Made by a program: the position numbers and the translations under genes. Source: Onchocerca volvulus (taxonomy: Eukaryota; Nematoda; Chromadorea; Rhabditida; Onchocercidae). Taken from it: a stretch of 64,000 nucleotides of DNA. Below the pieces are notes generated by a model that had not been told where the DNA came from, did no database searches, and was given only the letters and a program-made list of their open reading frames with translations. Below are positions 12,501 through 24,800 of this stretch, piece by piece. The stretch lies in assembly GCA_000499405.2 (NCBI GenBank), contig HG738137.1:7068001-7132000 (forward strand), written 5' to 3'. The number at the start of each line of letters is the position of its first letter. Position 1 is the first letter of the stretch.

Positions 12501-15500
12501 ACGTTACGTTACCCTTTTCATCTCAATTTCACGTAAATTGAAGTGTCAGCAACTTTCAAACGATATATATTTCACCTTATTAGACCTTGTCAGGCATTCG
12601 AAATTTCTTTTCGCTTACTTTTCATCTAAATTTATAAAATTTTTCAAAGGATTAAAAATGGTGCGATACTAAAATCGGTTAAAATAATGCTTACTTTACC
12701 GATGTATATATCTATATCTCTAATTGTAGTGATATACAATCTTTGTTCCCTGAATCGTTTGTTTTACAAATTGTTCAAAGATTCTTTTGGAAGAGACATA
12801 CACCTTAGGTAACATTTATAAATCTTTTTATATTCCCTATAAAATGGCGTGTAATGATTTTGAAATAGTCAAATCGAATTAAGTAGTAAACAATTTCAAA
12901 TAATTATTTTTGATGATGCAAATTTTATCAATAACTATCAAGAATTTACCGCACTTCAGCAAAAAGTGCGGTAAATTTTGGACAGTTGCTGTTTTGATTT
13001 GAAAGCAGCTATTTGGAATAGGATGCATTCAGCTGTTTAAATTTCTTCACAAATGAATAAAATTAAAGTGAGTAATAGTCACGAACATGAAAAGAACCGA
13101 TTTTGTTTTTACTATAATGATAACGTGATAATGCTTTATAAGATAATGTTACTACACAATGACATACAAAGAGGAATCAGAGATACGCTTCACATGAAGG
13201 ATAATTTTACTTGACAGATTACTTCAATTTTTGCAAACACATCATTGTATAATCCAAAAGTGACTCAGGTGACGTACTGAATGTAAAACAGATCGATTCG
13301 ATTCTTTGCTAAAACAGGCTGATTGACTGGTCCAGTAAAAAAGATTACAGGAAGAAATGTTGATAGGGAAAAGGAAAGAGAAATGTTCTCGAAGAAAGGA
13401 TGTAGACTAACTTTTTAGTCGAGAAATGGCATAATTAACGAGAATATCTCTGTTTTTCGGTAAGTTTTATATCATTTCAGGTACGTTGATTGGCTTCAAA
13501 TAATAGAATTTATTGAAATATGGATGTTTCAAGGCGTCAGTCATTTCTTCTTCTATTTTCATACCATTTCACAGCTCGTCATGGATATACTACAGTATTA
13601 TGAGGCGAAAGTTCGTTATCATACATTTACGTATAGATGGATGACCCGAATTTCTAGGGTCATAGGACAGTGGGACTGATATGGATTAGGTTATGAAATT
13701 TTCTAGTCTTGGCCATAATATAAGACTAAGCTGTAATATCTTAAGTCATTTCGAAAATTAAAAATCTAACTTCCATTTCGATCCCTTCCAGCTACTGTTT
13801 GACTTTTTAATATATAGTTGATCGAATCAAATCAGTCTCTTTATCAATATTTCTTGCTTAATTTCAGGGAATTGTGACATTACTACCGTGGAGATCATTC
13901 CCTATTGGAGAAAATGAAAATCCGAACAAAGATGTGTACAGGTGATTTCTTAATGCAAACAATCATTTCTCCTATGAGATGAAAGGTCATGCAAGCAAAT
14001 GAAATTTCCGCCTTTGGATATTGCAATGTTTTGCCTCTTTTTTACGAATCGATTTTCGATTGATGGAATAGGCTTAACAAGCAAATTCTTTCGTGAAGAT
14101 GTCTCATTTATGTATAAACTTCACAGTATTCTTATCTTCATTAATGTATTTCTATTAAGTCCCATCACCAAAAGAGAATTATGCTTTCATGAAGACCATG
14201 AGATCAAGGAGAAAGTAGTGGGAATCTAAACAAAGTTAACATATGATTTGATATTTCCAAGTTGAATTTTATGCAATTAGTAAAGTTATTTTAAAGTTTT
14301 CCTCTATTTATGAGGAATGAGTCTTTTAAAAGTTAGGGTATAAATAAAGTTAAAAACTGGAACATCTTTAGGTTGGCACATAGTCTGGCAAACAATGATT
14401 GTTTATGGCGTTCACAGGGTGCTCGTTTTGTTGCATTCGTGGATTTGGATGAATATATTCTCACTACGAATGGGTCAGTTGGATTCTATGATTAAGGCTA
14501 AAAATTCCATTCATAAATCTACCTTTAATTAGTAAAAAGGATTAGTAAAGTAGAAGAAAAGAGTTTCAGATGACTAATCTCAGCTTTTTCGGCTATCGTA
14601 AACGAGATAATTCACTGAGATGATCGGCAGACAGATTATAAGTCGAAACAGCAGAGGATAAAAAAATAGGAAAGTCGAAAGAAACTAAGGATTTAATACA
14701 TATTAAGAACTTGACCAGAAAAGTGATTAAATTTCAGAGTTCCTCTCATTGCATTTATTGAGAAAAAAGCAGAGCAATGTCCACGATGTGGTAGTTTTGC
14801 CGTGATACATAGGAAAATGTATTATTCTTCTCCTCGACCTCGCAGTTTGTTTATCCTTCATTTCTTCTTTAAACAGTAATTCAAATGCAGCTAAAATTTC
14901 TAGTATTTAAGATTTAAGAGAGATGAACAGATTCGTGGACAGAAGTGCCTTTTATAAGATTCCTTCAGATTAATTCTTTGATTTATATCTGTTTTAAATG
15001 GTTATAAAAAGAATTTTGAACTGATTCAGGTGACTTTCACTGGAATAATATAAGGTTTGAGTGGTTAATTAATATAAGCTATGGATTACCCGAGAAAGAC
15101 GGACCACATAAACAAATAGTACAATCGAAAACAGTTTCAATTATCTCGACACATTCAACGAGAAAAAGCTATCCCGGTTATATCGATGTTAATGTAAGTT
15201 TATTTTTGCATGGAAATTAGTGACTTAATGATAAGATGGAATGCGGAATTGATGCAGGAAAATATAAGATATCGAGATTTTCCATAATAATGAATGTTAG
15301 AATTAGCTTCATATTAGCAGCAAAAGTTTTCGTCTACATTGTACGGGCGATCAGTGTTCAATGCAAGAAAATAAGTCCATTAGAGTATAGAGTTTGTAGT
15401 AAATAAACTTTCTAAGAAATAAATGGTATCAACAATCTCTATTAATTAACTTTTTAATATTTCAAGGAAGCGATTTTCTAATGCTTTGAAATTTTCTATA

Positions 15501-16219
15501 TACTTTAGTGTAAATTGTATTGATAAATTTTATTTGTTCTTTAACAGATTTCAGTTTTTCCAATGCTTCATTGAAAAAGGTGTATATTTTATAACAAGAT
15601 GATTTGTTCCTTACTAACTTCCATCCATTTTGAGCTCAATTCATCCGAAGTTGTCTTATTACATGCATCTTATAAATGGTCCGAAAGTAAGCATCCTGTG
15701 AGCAACGTTAGTATTTCACCAAGTGTTTTTGTCGATGCTTTGCCATCTCTAAATATGGCTTTTCATGAAATTGGCCAATTGCTATTCAGAAATAAAACAG
15801 TCCGAATTGACAGGACGCTGCAGATGGAAATCGCCAAGTGCATTAATCAGTAAGTTACTATTTTATTTCCCTTTTGAATATATGAATTTCTTCATGAAAT
15901 TTGTCCTGGAAACATAACTGAATAGGAATTTATAGTTCGATCAAGCGATTGAATCAATGGTTTCAATGAAATATTCTGTAAGCTCGTAAATTCTTGCAGG
16001 AAATTCAAGACAAATATACTGAGAAAGTTTTGCATTGAGTCAGCTTTGGTGCATCTTTATTTTAAAGTCATTACTGTCTTGATATTACTCTTAACAAAGC
16101 TTTTCAGATGGCATATGAATAAGTGTAAATCAATTGATACGTGTCATGCAAAGACGGTTGACCAACCAAAATGGGTTCATGCGGAGAATTTCAGCAGTAA
16201 TGAACATCAGCTTATATAA
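6596..16219 (+). CDS. GT92 family (DUF23) glycosyltransferase, type II membrane protein
   Basis: Eleven exons keep phase throughout: 6596-6803, 11245-11384, 11659-11825, 12139-12219, 13481-13610, 13868-13941, 14372-14473, 14738-14844, 15030-15193, 15635-15849 and 16108-16219 (TAA), about 499 residues. Residues 1-14 are basic and 15-43 form one membrane anchor (LFLQFVTGVLIISISITASL), so the catalytic domain should be lumenal (Golgi). GT92 landmarks in order are FAVCIQPLYW (exon 4), DWLQIIEFIEIWMFQGVSHF (exon 5), GIVTLLPW (exon 6), NNDCLW then FVAFVDLDE (exon 7), IRFEWLINISYGLP and ISTHSTRKSYPGY (exon 9). The D-L-D-E near residues 291-294 is the DxD-like metal/nucleotide-sugar site. Nematode GT92 enzymes such as GALT-1 transfer galactose to N-glycan core fucose; the substrate here is unknown. 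Least certain are the exon 3/4 join (donor GTAGTT) and the exon 8 end (donor GTTTGT). The length is normal for the family. Confidence 0.87.
7122..7166. repeat. Imperfect palindrome
   Basis: ATCTCTTTTATCTATCATAG is followed at once by CTATGACAGATAAAAGTAAG and AGAT. The arms are reverse complements apart from one mismatch and about 4 extra bases in the right arm, so a stem of roughly 20 bp could form. It lies in GT92 intron 1. No terminal repeats or coding capacity were seen around it. Confidence 0.6.
9024..10455 (+). mobile_element. Decayed Helitron Pif1-like helicase
   Basis: Plus-strand translation across several frameshifts and stops gives the Helitron helicase order: GRLYIAHPNQDKCSFF (9024), FFLRMLVNVLGPASFQQW (about 9063), DVCIDGACTSHRNQIRALFA (9200s), LTEFWKKYKTYIAEDISRRI (9290s), the Walker A remnant DALGRTGK (about 9880), LILATNRFQSDIALA, DECAMAHKKS (about 10109), PFGNALILLAGDFR (about 10190) and STSADEINACLKYF (about 10240). 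Intact Helitrons encode a Rep (HUH) endonuclease fused to this helicase. No Rep part was found, and the Walker A lacks its GG. The LTEFWKKYK segment recurs near 9510 (PTELWQKYKSEDIF), suggesting an internal duplication or two overlapping insertions. Ends (5' TC, 3' hairpin with CTRR) were not located. The relic lies in the sense direction inside GT92 intron 1. It cannot encode a functional transposase. Confidence 0.85.
12940..12980. repeat. Perfect 14-bp inverted repeat (stem-loop)
   Basis: AATTTACCGCACTT (12943-12956) and AAGTGCGGTAAATT (12964-12977) are exact reverse complements around a 7-base loop, CAGCAAA. One wobble pair and two further Watson-Crick pairs extend the stem to 17 bp (12940-12980). 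It lies in GT92 intron 4, in DNA that is otherwise very AT-rich. It is too short for a typical microRNA precursor and has no U-run behind it. It could be the relic of a small inverted-repeat element, a protein-binding palindrome or chance. Confidence 0.8.
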
Positions 16220-17772
16220 ATTTATAATTTTATGAATATTGTTGTGTTTATATATTTGAAGAAAAATCTTTCCGTGGATAAAAGACTATCAATTAGTGAT
16301 AATTTGTTTCAGTGTTAGGTGTTTTTTAACGATAATCGATTTATGGATGCTAGCATTATTGCAGAAAAGGATGATTCTCTTCAGAAATCTCACAAAGGAT
16401 AATTCCTTTGCATTGAGCTTATTTGTTGATCTTAGAAATCAGATAAATCTTCATGTCGCTGTTGAATGACAGGATTTAGTAGATTAAATTTTCCGAGTGT
16501 TTTTGAAGCCTTTTACTTATTACAATGTAACCGTCGATATATTATTCTCGTATTAATCATTGCTATTCGACTTTTTATCTTGCCTTTCTTATGAGATTCA
16601 AAAAGGTATTTTTTATGTTATTTTCAACATCTTAATCTTGTATTCTTTTCCTCGCAAATACTATTTCTGAAAAACTTAAATTTCCAACATTACTATAAAG
16701 CTTTCCACTTACTTATTACAATCGCTTCTTATATTCCCTTGTTTGAATTCGTCTTTTTAGTTTTCATTTTTCCGTAACCCGAAGAATTTCTCAAGCAGTT
16801 GATTGGCATCACCGCTTTTCTTAAAAATTTCATGCAATAGTTGCTCTCAACCCTCAAATGACACTACTTTCGGTATCTCCGATAATTGATATTTCAGCAT
16901 TTACTCCAGCATCGATTTTTCCATGTCGCAGTTAAACTCATAGGTATATGTCCATAAAAGAAATTATTTGTATTGTATATCGCAGATTATTCCAAATTTG
17001 GCTGAGATATCACTAAATCCATGGTAATGAAAAAAGATTGTCTGATAAGTTGAAAAGTTCTTTAATGAACAGGACAGCAATAACAGATATAGTTAATAAT
17101 TAACCAATTAGTACATAGAAACAACGAATAGAAAACAATTCCTGCATGCAGAGAAATTAACAAGCCGCATGAGAATCTTGGTATATTTCTGCGAAGAACT
17201 GGATTATCAATTCCAGTTCACAAGGATTTTCAAAAGAATACATAAATAATACGCAACAGATTGGATAGGACGGGAAATTTCTCATATCATTATTATTCAT
17301 TACTTATAGTAAAAAATGTTTGAAAATTATCCTAAATTTGCTCCATATTATCAGTGCCGGTTCGTAAAACAATCTTCAAACATTGCATTCATAATACTAG
17401 ATCCAATTAAAAATGCATAATAAATTTCATTGAAAACAAATGTCATCAAAATTTAATTTCAGAAAGGAAGAAAGTTATTCAATTAAAAAACCGTGGTAAA
17501 ATATTTCCGTAATATTCCTATTATACAGGCTAGGAACAATACCCGAACAATAACTTAGATATGCAGATAAGAAAAGAATTGCAGTAGAGATAAAGAAGAA
17601 ATTATACAAATAAGTGACTTGTTCTTTAATCAATACGAAAAAAAATAATATAGGCGCGCTTATAATGTTTAAAATGTTAAAAAAAAGAAAAAAAATTAAA
17701 ATTATAAAAAACTGTGGGAAAATGAAACAAATTTCCAGGACTTCTTCTGAATGATTGCGAAAAAAGTTCATT
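16220..17772. other. Convergent intergenic region (3' UTRs)
   Basis: This 1.55-kb AT-rich gap separates the GT92 stop (16217-16219) from the vab-10 stop (17773-17775), with both genes reading towards it. It must contain both 3' UTRs. I found no exon with family similarity. Poly(A) signals were not assigned, because AATAAA-like words are common by chance at this composition. Confidence 0.6.
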
Positions 17773-18898
17773 TTATATATGTGGTTGAGGACTAGCTCGT
17801 GCCGGTGATGATCGATAATGGACGCCTTTTCGGCCACGCAATGAAGGGATTCGTGTCGGTCGATCGCCATCTACTGAAACATCTGAGCTTCGGCTTACCG
17901 GTCGTGACAAATCCAATATATCACCATGAGATCCTGAACGTGAAATATTGCCTGAAGCGCTTGGTCGCCTGATTTTTGAATCTAGAATTTATGATTACAG
18001 TAAATGGTAAGATTTTAATATAATAACTTGTTTTACAGTAACAAAAAGATGAAAAGAAAAAATGAGAATATAGAAGCATGCACTATACGAATGGAATAAC
18101 CCATTATCAGCTGTAAGAGAAATGAAAACTTCAGTAAAATTAAAAAAATAATGATACCAGAGCTTGAAGTGATCATGACAAATAATTATTTAGTAAAATT
18201 TACTGCCAGATATAAACTAATGCTTTATTTTAGAAAAATTGACTTGAGAAATAACTTTGTCCATTCATTTCACTTGGTCTTCTATTTGACGGTGAATTAC
18301 GATAGACAGTTGGCGAACGTCCAGTGACGTACATCGGCATACTACGCTCAGTTTTTTCCCTGATCTGAACTGATTCGACATTACGGAAATACATCCTCTC
18401 GCAATTAAAATCCAATTGGTTTTTTGGGTTTTTTTTTTTTGATTTGTTTGAAAATGGAGCTTCTTCTTTTCTGTTTTATTCTTTTCACTTACTAACATTT
18501 TAATTAAGTTTAGAATAAATGTAAACTTAGAAGGTTGATAATAAAAGTTTTTTTTGGACCTCAAATACAATTTTCATCTATATTGCAGATGTTAGCATGC
18601 GTAAGTTATGTAGAACCAGTTTTTTTTTTTAAATTGTTGTATTCTAAGATATAAATTCGTAAAAAAAAAAAGATGTTTTGTAAATAAAAACAGATATTAG
18701 CAATTACTTTTGTAATCGGACCCGGAGTTGTCTGGAAACGAGACTGCAAAAGTGATTCGTGAAAATTACGTATTGGCGAATCACGATTCGGTGTTGACCT
18801 GGCCGATTTGGTGAATGTTTCCATCGTATCATAAGCATCTTTAGGTCTAACATCATCATAGAAATTACGTTGCAAATCGAGATTCGTTCGTCCTTTAG
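17773..18898 (-). CDS. vab-10: vab-10B C-terminal Ser/Arg-rich tail (3 exons)
   Basis: Exons 18708-18898, 18244-18397 and 17773-17981 (TAA) follow the GAS2 domain in phase. The first exon opens [19 protein letters not shown], equivalent to the C-R-A-R-G-R-T-N end of vertebrate GAS2 domains. It continues with basic Ser/Thr/Pro sequence ([15 protein letters not shown]). The last exon reads [20 protein letters not shown], then [15 protein letters not shown], then the terminal [12 protein letters not shown]. In MACF1 and dystonin the matching Gly-Ser-Arg region binds microtubule lattices and carries SxIP motifs for EB1. No S-x-I-P is seen in the parts I translated. The many R-x-x-S sites suggest control by phosphorylation, which is an inference. 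Confidence 0.85.
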
Positions 18899-21800
18899 CT
18901 AAAGGCGAAAATCACAAGTTTTAACAATAAAAAACTTGACAATGTATAGAAAATATAAGAGAAAATTTTCGGCACACAATAACTCACCACGACAAGGATC
19001 ATGTTTATGTAGAAATTCCTCCAAGGCCACCCATCCACCACCAACGCGGACCATAACTGTTGATCGAAGAATACGGACCATACGCTTAATTTGTGTTTCA
19101 CCAAACTGGAAAACTTGATAGTCTGGTATAAAACACAGTATCAATAATATCTCTTACAAGGCACATAGAAGGATCTTTTCAATATGAAACTGAATTCACC
19201 GAAACGGTAAATATAACTGCGAAGTACGCGCAAATCTCTGCCTAAGAGTTTTCAAGCAAGCCATAGCATATTATAATACTGTTAAATCCATGAATCGATT
19301 TCCATAAATTAATCAACTCGAACTACCATTCGTGTAATAATTTCCAACACTTCTCAATATTTTATAAAATATTTCATGCAGATTTTTAAAACTAAAAAGT
19401 TCTATTACCAAACATTTTAGGATATGCTTGCAATATATAGAATCCATCAGTTTCAAATAAAAAAAAAGTTCCGAAGTTTCGCACTAATCACGATTATTCC
19501 ATATATTTATTAAATTTAGTTTACGATGGCTAATATTGCTAAGTCTCAATCAAATCTATTTCATTCTTTTTGCATTTTCCAAAATCTTGTTTGGTAAAAT
19601 AGCAAAAACAATTTAATTAACATGATATATTTATGTGACAAACTTCACTGAGTCATAGACAAGGACAATGATGTTTTCATAAAATGCATGAAACGCAAAG
19701 ATCAGCTCTATTAACTGGATGCAGTGTTTCAATCTAATCTAAACTTGAATATAATCTCAAAAATCATCAATTTTATCAGGAGAAATTTTATTATAAAATA
19801 ACAAGAACTTCTAATCCTTTTCACTATTCACTTTGCATATCCTTTCCACTTCATGGGTACTTATCAAAAAAGAAATTAGCAGTTAAGCTGTGGAATATCC
19901 AACCGATTAGAATAAATGACTATAAGCAAAAAAATTAAGTAAAGGATTTACGCGATAATGTCCGTCGCCCACTTTCTGAATCTTATATCGATTAATACAA
20001 TTACATCTCTCCGTCTGCCTTACAACTTCTTCTGTAATCTTTTCACTGTCCGTTTTTTGCTTCATCGGTAATTTCTAAATGGAATAAGAAGTTAAGCAAA
20101 GTAAATCAGTGAAACTGCAGTTTATCAAAATCGAAGAAACCATCTCTTTAGAAAAATATCATAAAAACCTACTTTTGAAAATTCGGAGCGAAGCTTCGCC
20201 ATGAATTCTTTTGAATCAATCATTCCATCACCTTTATCAAACTCATCCGCAACTTTCTCCATTTCTAGTCGAGTAGTAGGGAATTCTAAAATGAAATTCG
20301 AATCCCTGATCACTCTTGAAGATCTTTGTAAAGATTACAAATATAAACTAAATGGTCTAGGAAAGACTTACTGGATGCTATTATACCATCAATGAAAGAA
20401 GCTCGAGGAACTCTTCCAGTTCCACTTTTATCGATCCTTCTAAACAGATCGGAAATCCGGGCTTTTCCAGAATCAGTCCATTCCAAATATCGTTCACGCC
20501 ATTCCTCGAACGAAAACGATTCCAGTCTTTTTACCTTAAAATTTCCAAAACTGACTAAATTTCATTGAATACTACAAAACTGCAATGATTAGATCTGATC
20601 AAAATTTCATGAAAAATACTTTAGTTGCTTTTCAGTCTCCTAAATAATACTGTCCAAAAGATAATGATTGACGATAATAAAACAAAGGAAGATCACGAAA
20701 GATAAATGATTTTGCCAATTCTAATGTATAATTTTTGGCTTAGGGCTAGTCATCAAAACTTCGCACTAAAACATTTGCTAGACTAAATATCATGATTTTA
20801 ATCTTTTACCGTCCGCTTCTTTTTCTTCATCTTAAATAATCATTATCATTTTTTTTTTATTTAGATTAGAAACCTTACAGTGAGAAACCAAAATCTGGGT
20901 CCAATGGCTACAACGATAGATAATATGAGTAATGATACCATAATAATGAAAGAAACTTCCATAAAGAAGCATAACTGTTATAAAAGATATGAAATGAAAA
21001 TACGAATCGCAAATAAAAAGTTAAAAAATCTGACCTCCTCCAAATAATCTTTCATTTCGCGTAACTGGCGGCCATAATCCATTGAGTCTATCCATAGCTT
21101 TTTCCATCTACTGGATAATTGATCGGATTTAGGATGTCGTATACGATTTTCATGCCTGATAGAGACAGTATATTAATGTGGGGACAATAATAATTAGCAC
21201 TATAGCAATAACATAAGTAACTTTGATTAATACTTTTGAAGTGCTTTGCCACTTTTATTTTTCACTCTCTCTTCTACATCAAACTTTCGTCGACTCCTTG
21301 TTGCCTCATCAACTAGTGCTTGTTTTTCACGTAAAGTCCTTTCGAATTGTTCGTGATCGTCAATAAGTCTAAAACTATGAAAAACCAGTAAATTTTATGA
21401 AACTAGATCCATTTCTCTTTACTGCATATTAAAATTATTCTTTTCTAAGTTCATCCATAGCTTAAAATTTTTAAATATTAGAAAATAAACCTATTAAGTG
21501 CGTCTATTTCCTGTGGTAACGATGTTCCATTTAACATCTTCAATTCAGTACTTTTTTCTTCAATATACTTCAACAAATCAGCAATCATTTTCTCCCTAGC
21601 ACGAAGTTCATTAAGTTGCTGAAATCGAGGAATAAAATATGATGAATTTATCTTTTTTTAAATCTCTGTCTTAAAGAGAAACATTTTCTACTGAATTCAA
21701 CCTGAACTCAGAAACTGAAAATCGGAATCTCCAGTTATTCTCAAGTTTCAATAACTATCACCAATCAATTTATAAATTCTGGATGAATCTAAGTAATCGA

Positions 21801-24800
21801 GTAGATTTTAAAAATATCTTATGTAATAACAACTTCAGCACTAACCGTCTCCAAATCATCCCGCTTACTATCAACCGCATTCGTTACTTCATCCCATCGA
21901 CTTTGCAACACTTTCAACCAGTATTTCATTGGCTGTACTGCAGATGGATGACATTTGGACTGTATATCTTCTCCAGTTTTCTTGATGGATTGCATTAATG
22001 GCTTTTTATCATCCAATTCTTTATGCAGCTGTGCTACTTCGTCCATTTGTTCCAGAATTTCATTTTCATCTTTAGCCATTTGATTCTAAAAGTAATTTTG
22101 AATAAAATTATTTATTATGCTCATGAAATTTTCATCATATTTATTGCATCACTCTGACCCACTACATCTTCTTGAGCAATTACCGGCTAATTTTTCACTA
22201 AATTGTGTTAAATTATAATATGCAATAATTTCTGAAATTCTTGAACTTGCTATTTCTTTTTTTTTTTTTTTTTTTTAATGTCCGATACATGTGTATCATA
22301 CAGATCGGAATCAATAGCATGCAACCTAACAAAAAACAGATAAGTTTAGGATGGCTGTGCTCAATGTAGTGTGCATTTCAACGACCCTGAAAGCATCACA
22401 GTTTAAATCCAAAAAAAAAAAAAAAAAAATCAATTTGTTATTATACTAAAATGAAATAAACATAAAAACATGCCTTTGTTCTTAGCCTTGTTTCAATCTT
22501 TGGGAGAAAATCCAAAAATTCATGAATTTCATCGCTGAAATTTTTGGCGACATCGTAAGAAACTTTCACTTGTTCTTCTCTTCTTTTTGCCAGTTCTTCT
22601 AGAAGGACCCAATCCAAATTCACTTTCTCCACCTTTTCTCTCAAGCCATCTAACGAATCATCTGTTTCTTTTTCTAGCATCTGAAACATTAACATAATAT
22701 GGGTTGAAATAATAATTCAATTTCATTCATTTAATTGTAGAAACAGAAAAACAAAATGTGTCTTATGAAATAAAACCATAAAACATATTTGAATAAAACC
22801 TGTTGCGCACGCTCCTTCACCGAATCCAACGTATTTCGATGAGCATCTATCTGATCCTTTAATTCATTATGCTCATCGCGTAATTTGCTTACTGTCTCCA
22901 AATCACCATACACCGGAATAGTTTCCATATTCTGCAAATTAGGCAAAGACTTTTCGAGCCATTCTCGGAGTGAGGACAAAGCTTCATCAAACTGTCCAGA
23001 TGCCAACAACGCATCTTCGATTGATCGTTGTCTATAATATAACAGATGTGAGATTAAGAATTTCACTCAATTTTTCCAAATTATTACCGAGGATACGGTT
23101 CTTCCTTCATCATACTTGTTGACGTTGATTTGAGCTCATAAATAAACTTTCTACAATTTCAATCATTAAACTTCTACTTTTAATTTATCTACTAAAATAA
23201 CTGAATTTCAACAATAATCATAAAATAATAGAAAGGAATCAGGAACAGCAAAAGAATGGGTATAAAAAAAACTTATATAAAAAATTTCAATTTATTTTCC
23301 ATACATATATAAAGCCTAATATTTTTTCTCATTTTTCCAGATCTAATTCACTATCTTTAAAATCATCCCTAATTAATATAATTAATTGAATCAACCAATT
23401 AATTAATTCAACAATAGAAATTACACCAATTAATTAATTCAACAATAGAAATTACTTTTGCAGTGTAGCATTAACCAACTGAGTCCATTTTTCTTTCAAC
23501 ATTTCATTCATTAGATCGATTCCTCCCTGCTCTTCACGTGGCGCATGTTCCGAAAGTGCCTTACCTCGTTTATATATTGCTTCGTATGCTGCTTGTTGTT
23601 CCATCAGCTCATGCTGGAATTTCCTATGCTTTTCGAGATCAATTCGCAACCGATCACCGGACACTGTCTGGAAATATTACATTAGTTATTATCGAAAATT
23701 TTCAGATCCCATCGATGAAAAGAAAAAGTGTTTTGCATAAATCAAGTATAATCAAATTTATTTGACATATTTATTGATGAGAGTCCATTACTGCTTGATG
23801 GAAAATAACACAATACGTTATTTTAAAATTGAAAACGAAACGATTGATGTGGGTCCTATTTTTCATACTATAACTCTGTTAAATGTTTTATCTCAAATCT
23901 TGTTAGATAGAATGACTTATTTTCGTTCTACTTCTCTACTTATTAAGGCAAATGTTCGTTTGCTCGCTTTTATCAAGATTGACATCAAACCCCTAAGTCA
24001 CCATTTTTATGATAACGATATTAAAAATATCAGTATATATTTCTTCTATGGCATCGGTAATGACATAAACTTGTGACATTTGAATAGTTGTGAGTATTTT
24101 GCATTTCCAAGGTTCGATCTTTTATTTTGCTCTGCTGATTTAATTAATTTCCAGCATGAAAATATAATCGAATTGTAGAACACCACATTTTTGAGGTTAA
24201 ATCTTATTAAGATGGAACAATGTTAAAAGATATTTCAGTTTTACCTGAGGTTAATGTGCAGGAGATGTTCTAATCAAAGAATTGTAAACTTCCCGATCCC
24301 CGGCTTTTCAATTTCCTAGCTCTATTCCAGTATGATTCTATTCTTACCTACTCATCCTCTTCATTTCGCTTTTCTGAGTTTTTGACTAACTGAGAATTAT
24401 ATCACAAGATATTCTACCAATTTGCTAAGAATTCATTCACCAAAAACAATCTGTTATTTATAGATAGCCAGAAATTGATTCCTAACTGTAATGGCATCCT
24501 AATCTATGATCCTGAGCATCTCCTCTGAGCAATCTGAGCATCCATTCTAGAAATAATTAATTTCCTGCGTCACTAATGAAACTTTTTATAAATAACCCCT
24601 TGCACATATAATAATGCTTTTACTTCATAGCTTGTTTGACTGAGCGAAATGTTTCTGTATACATATAATAAATACCTGCACATATTGATCATTGACCCAT
24701 TTAAAACTCGAAGTTATCCAATTGACTAATTGAACATGAGATGTAAAGTAAAGTCGAGCTTCCTGTAATGCAAGATCTAGTTGTTTCATTCGATCGGCAC

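Noticed and set aside
15548..15580. Possible extra GT92 exon after TTTAACAG
   Set aside because: It hits a TGA in phase 0. The acceptor CCATTTTGAG at 15634 joins exon 9 (IDVN) to LNSSEVVLLH cleanly in phase.
17475..17870. 131-codon minus-strand frame with hydrophobic segments
   Set aside because: It overlaps the last vab-10B exon in another frame and runs on through AT-rich 3' UTR. The phase-0 reading of the tail exon ends at 17773 and fits the upstream exon.
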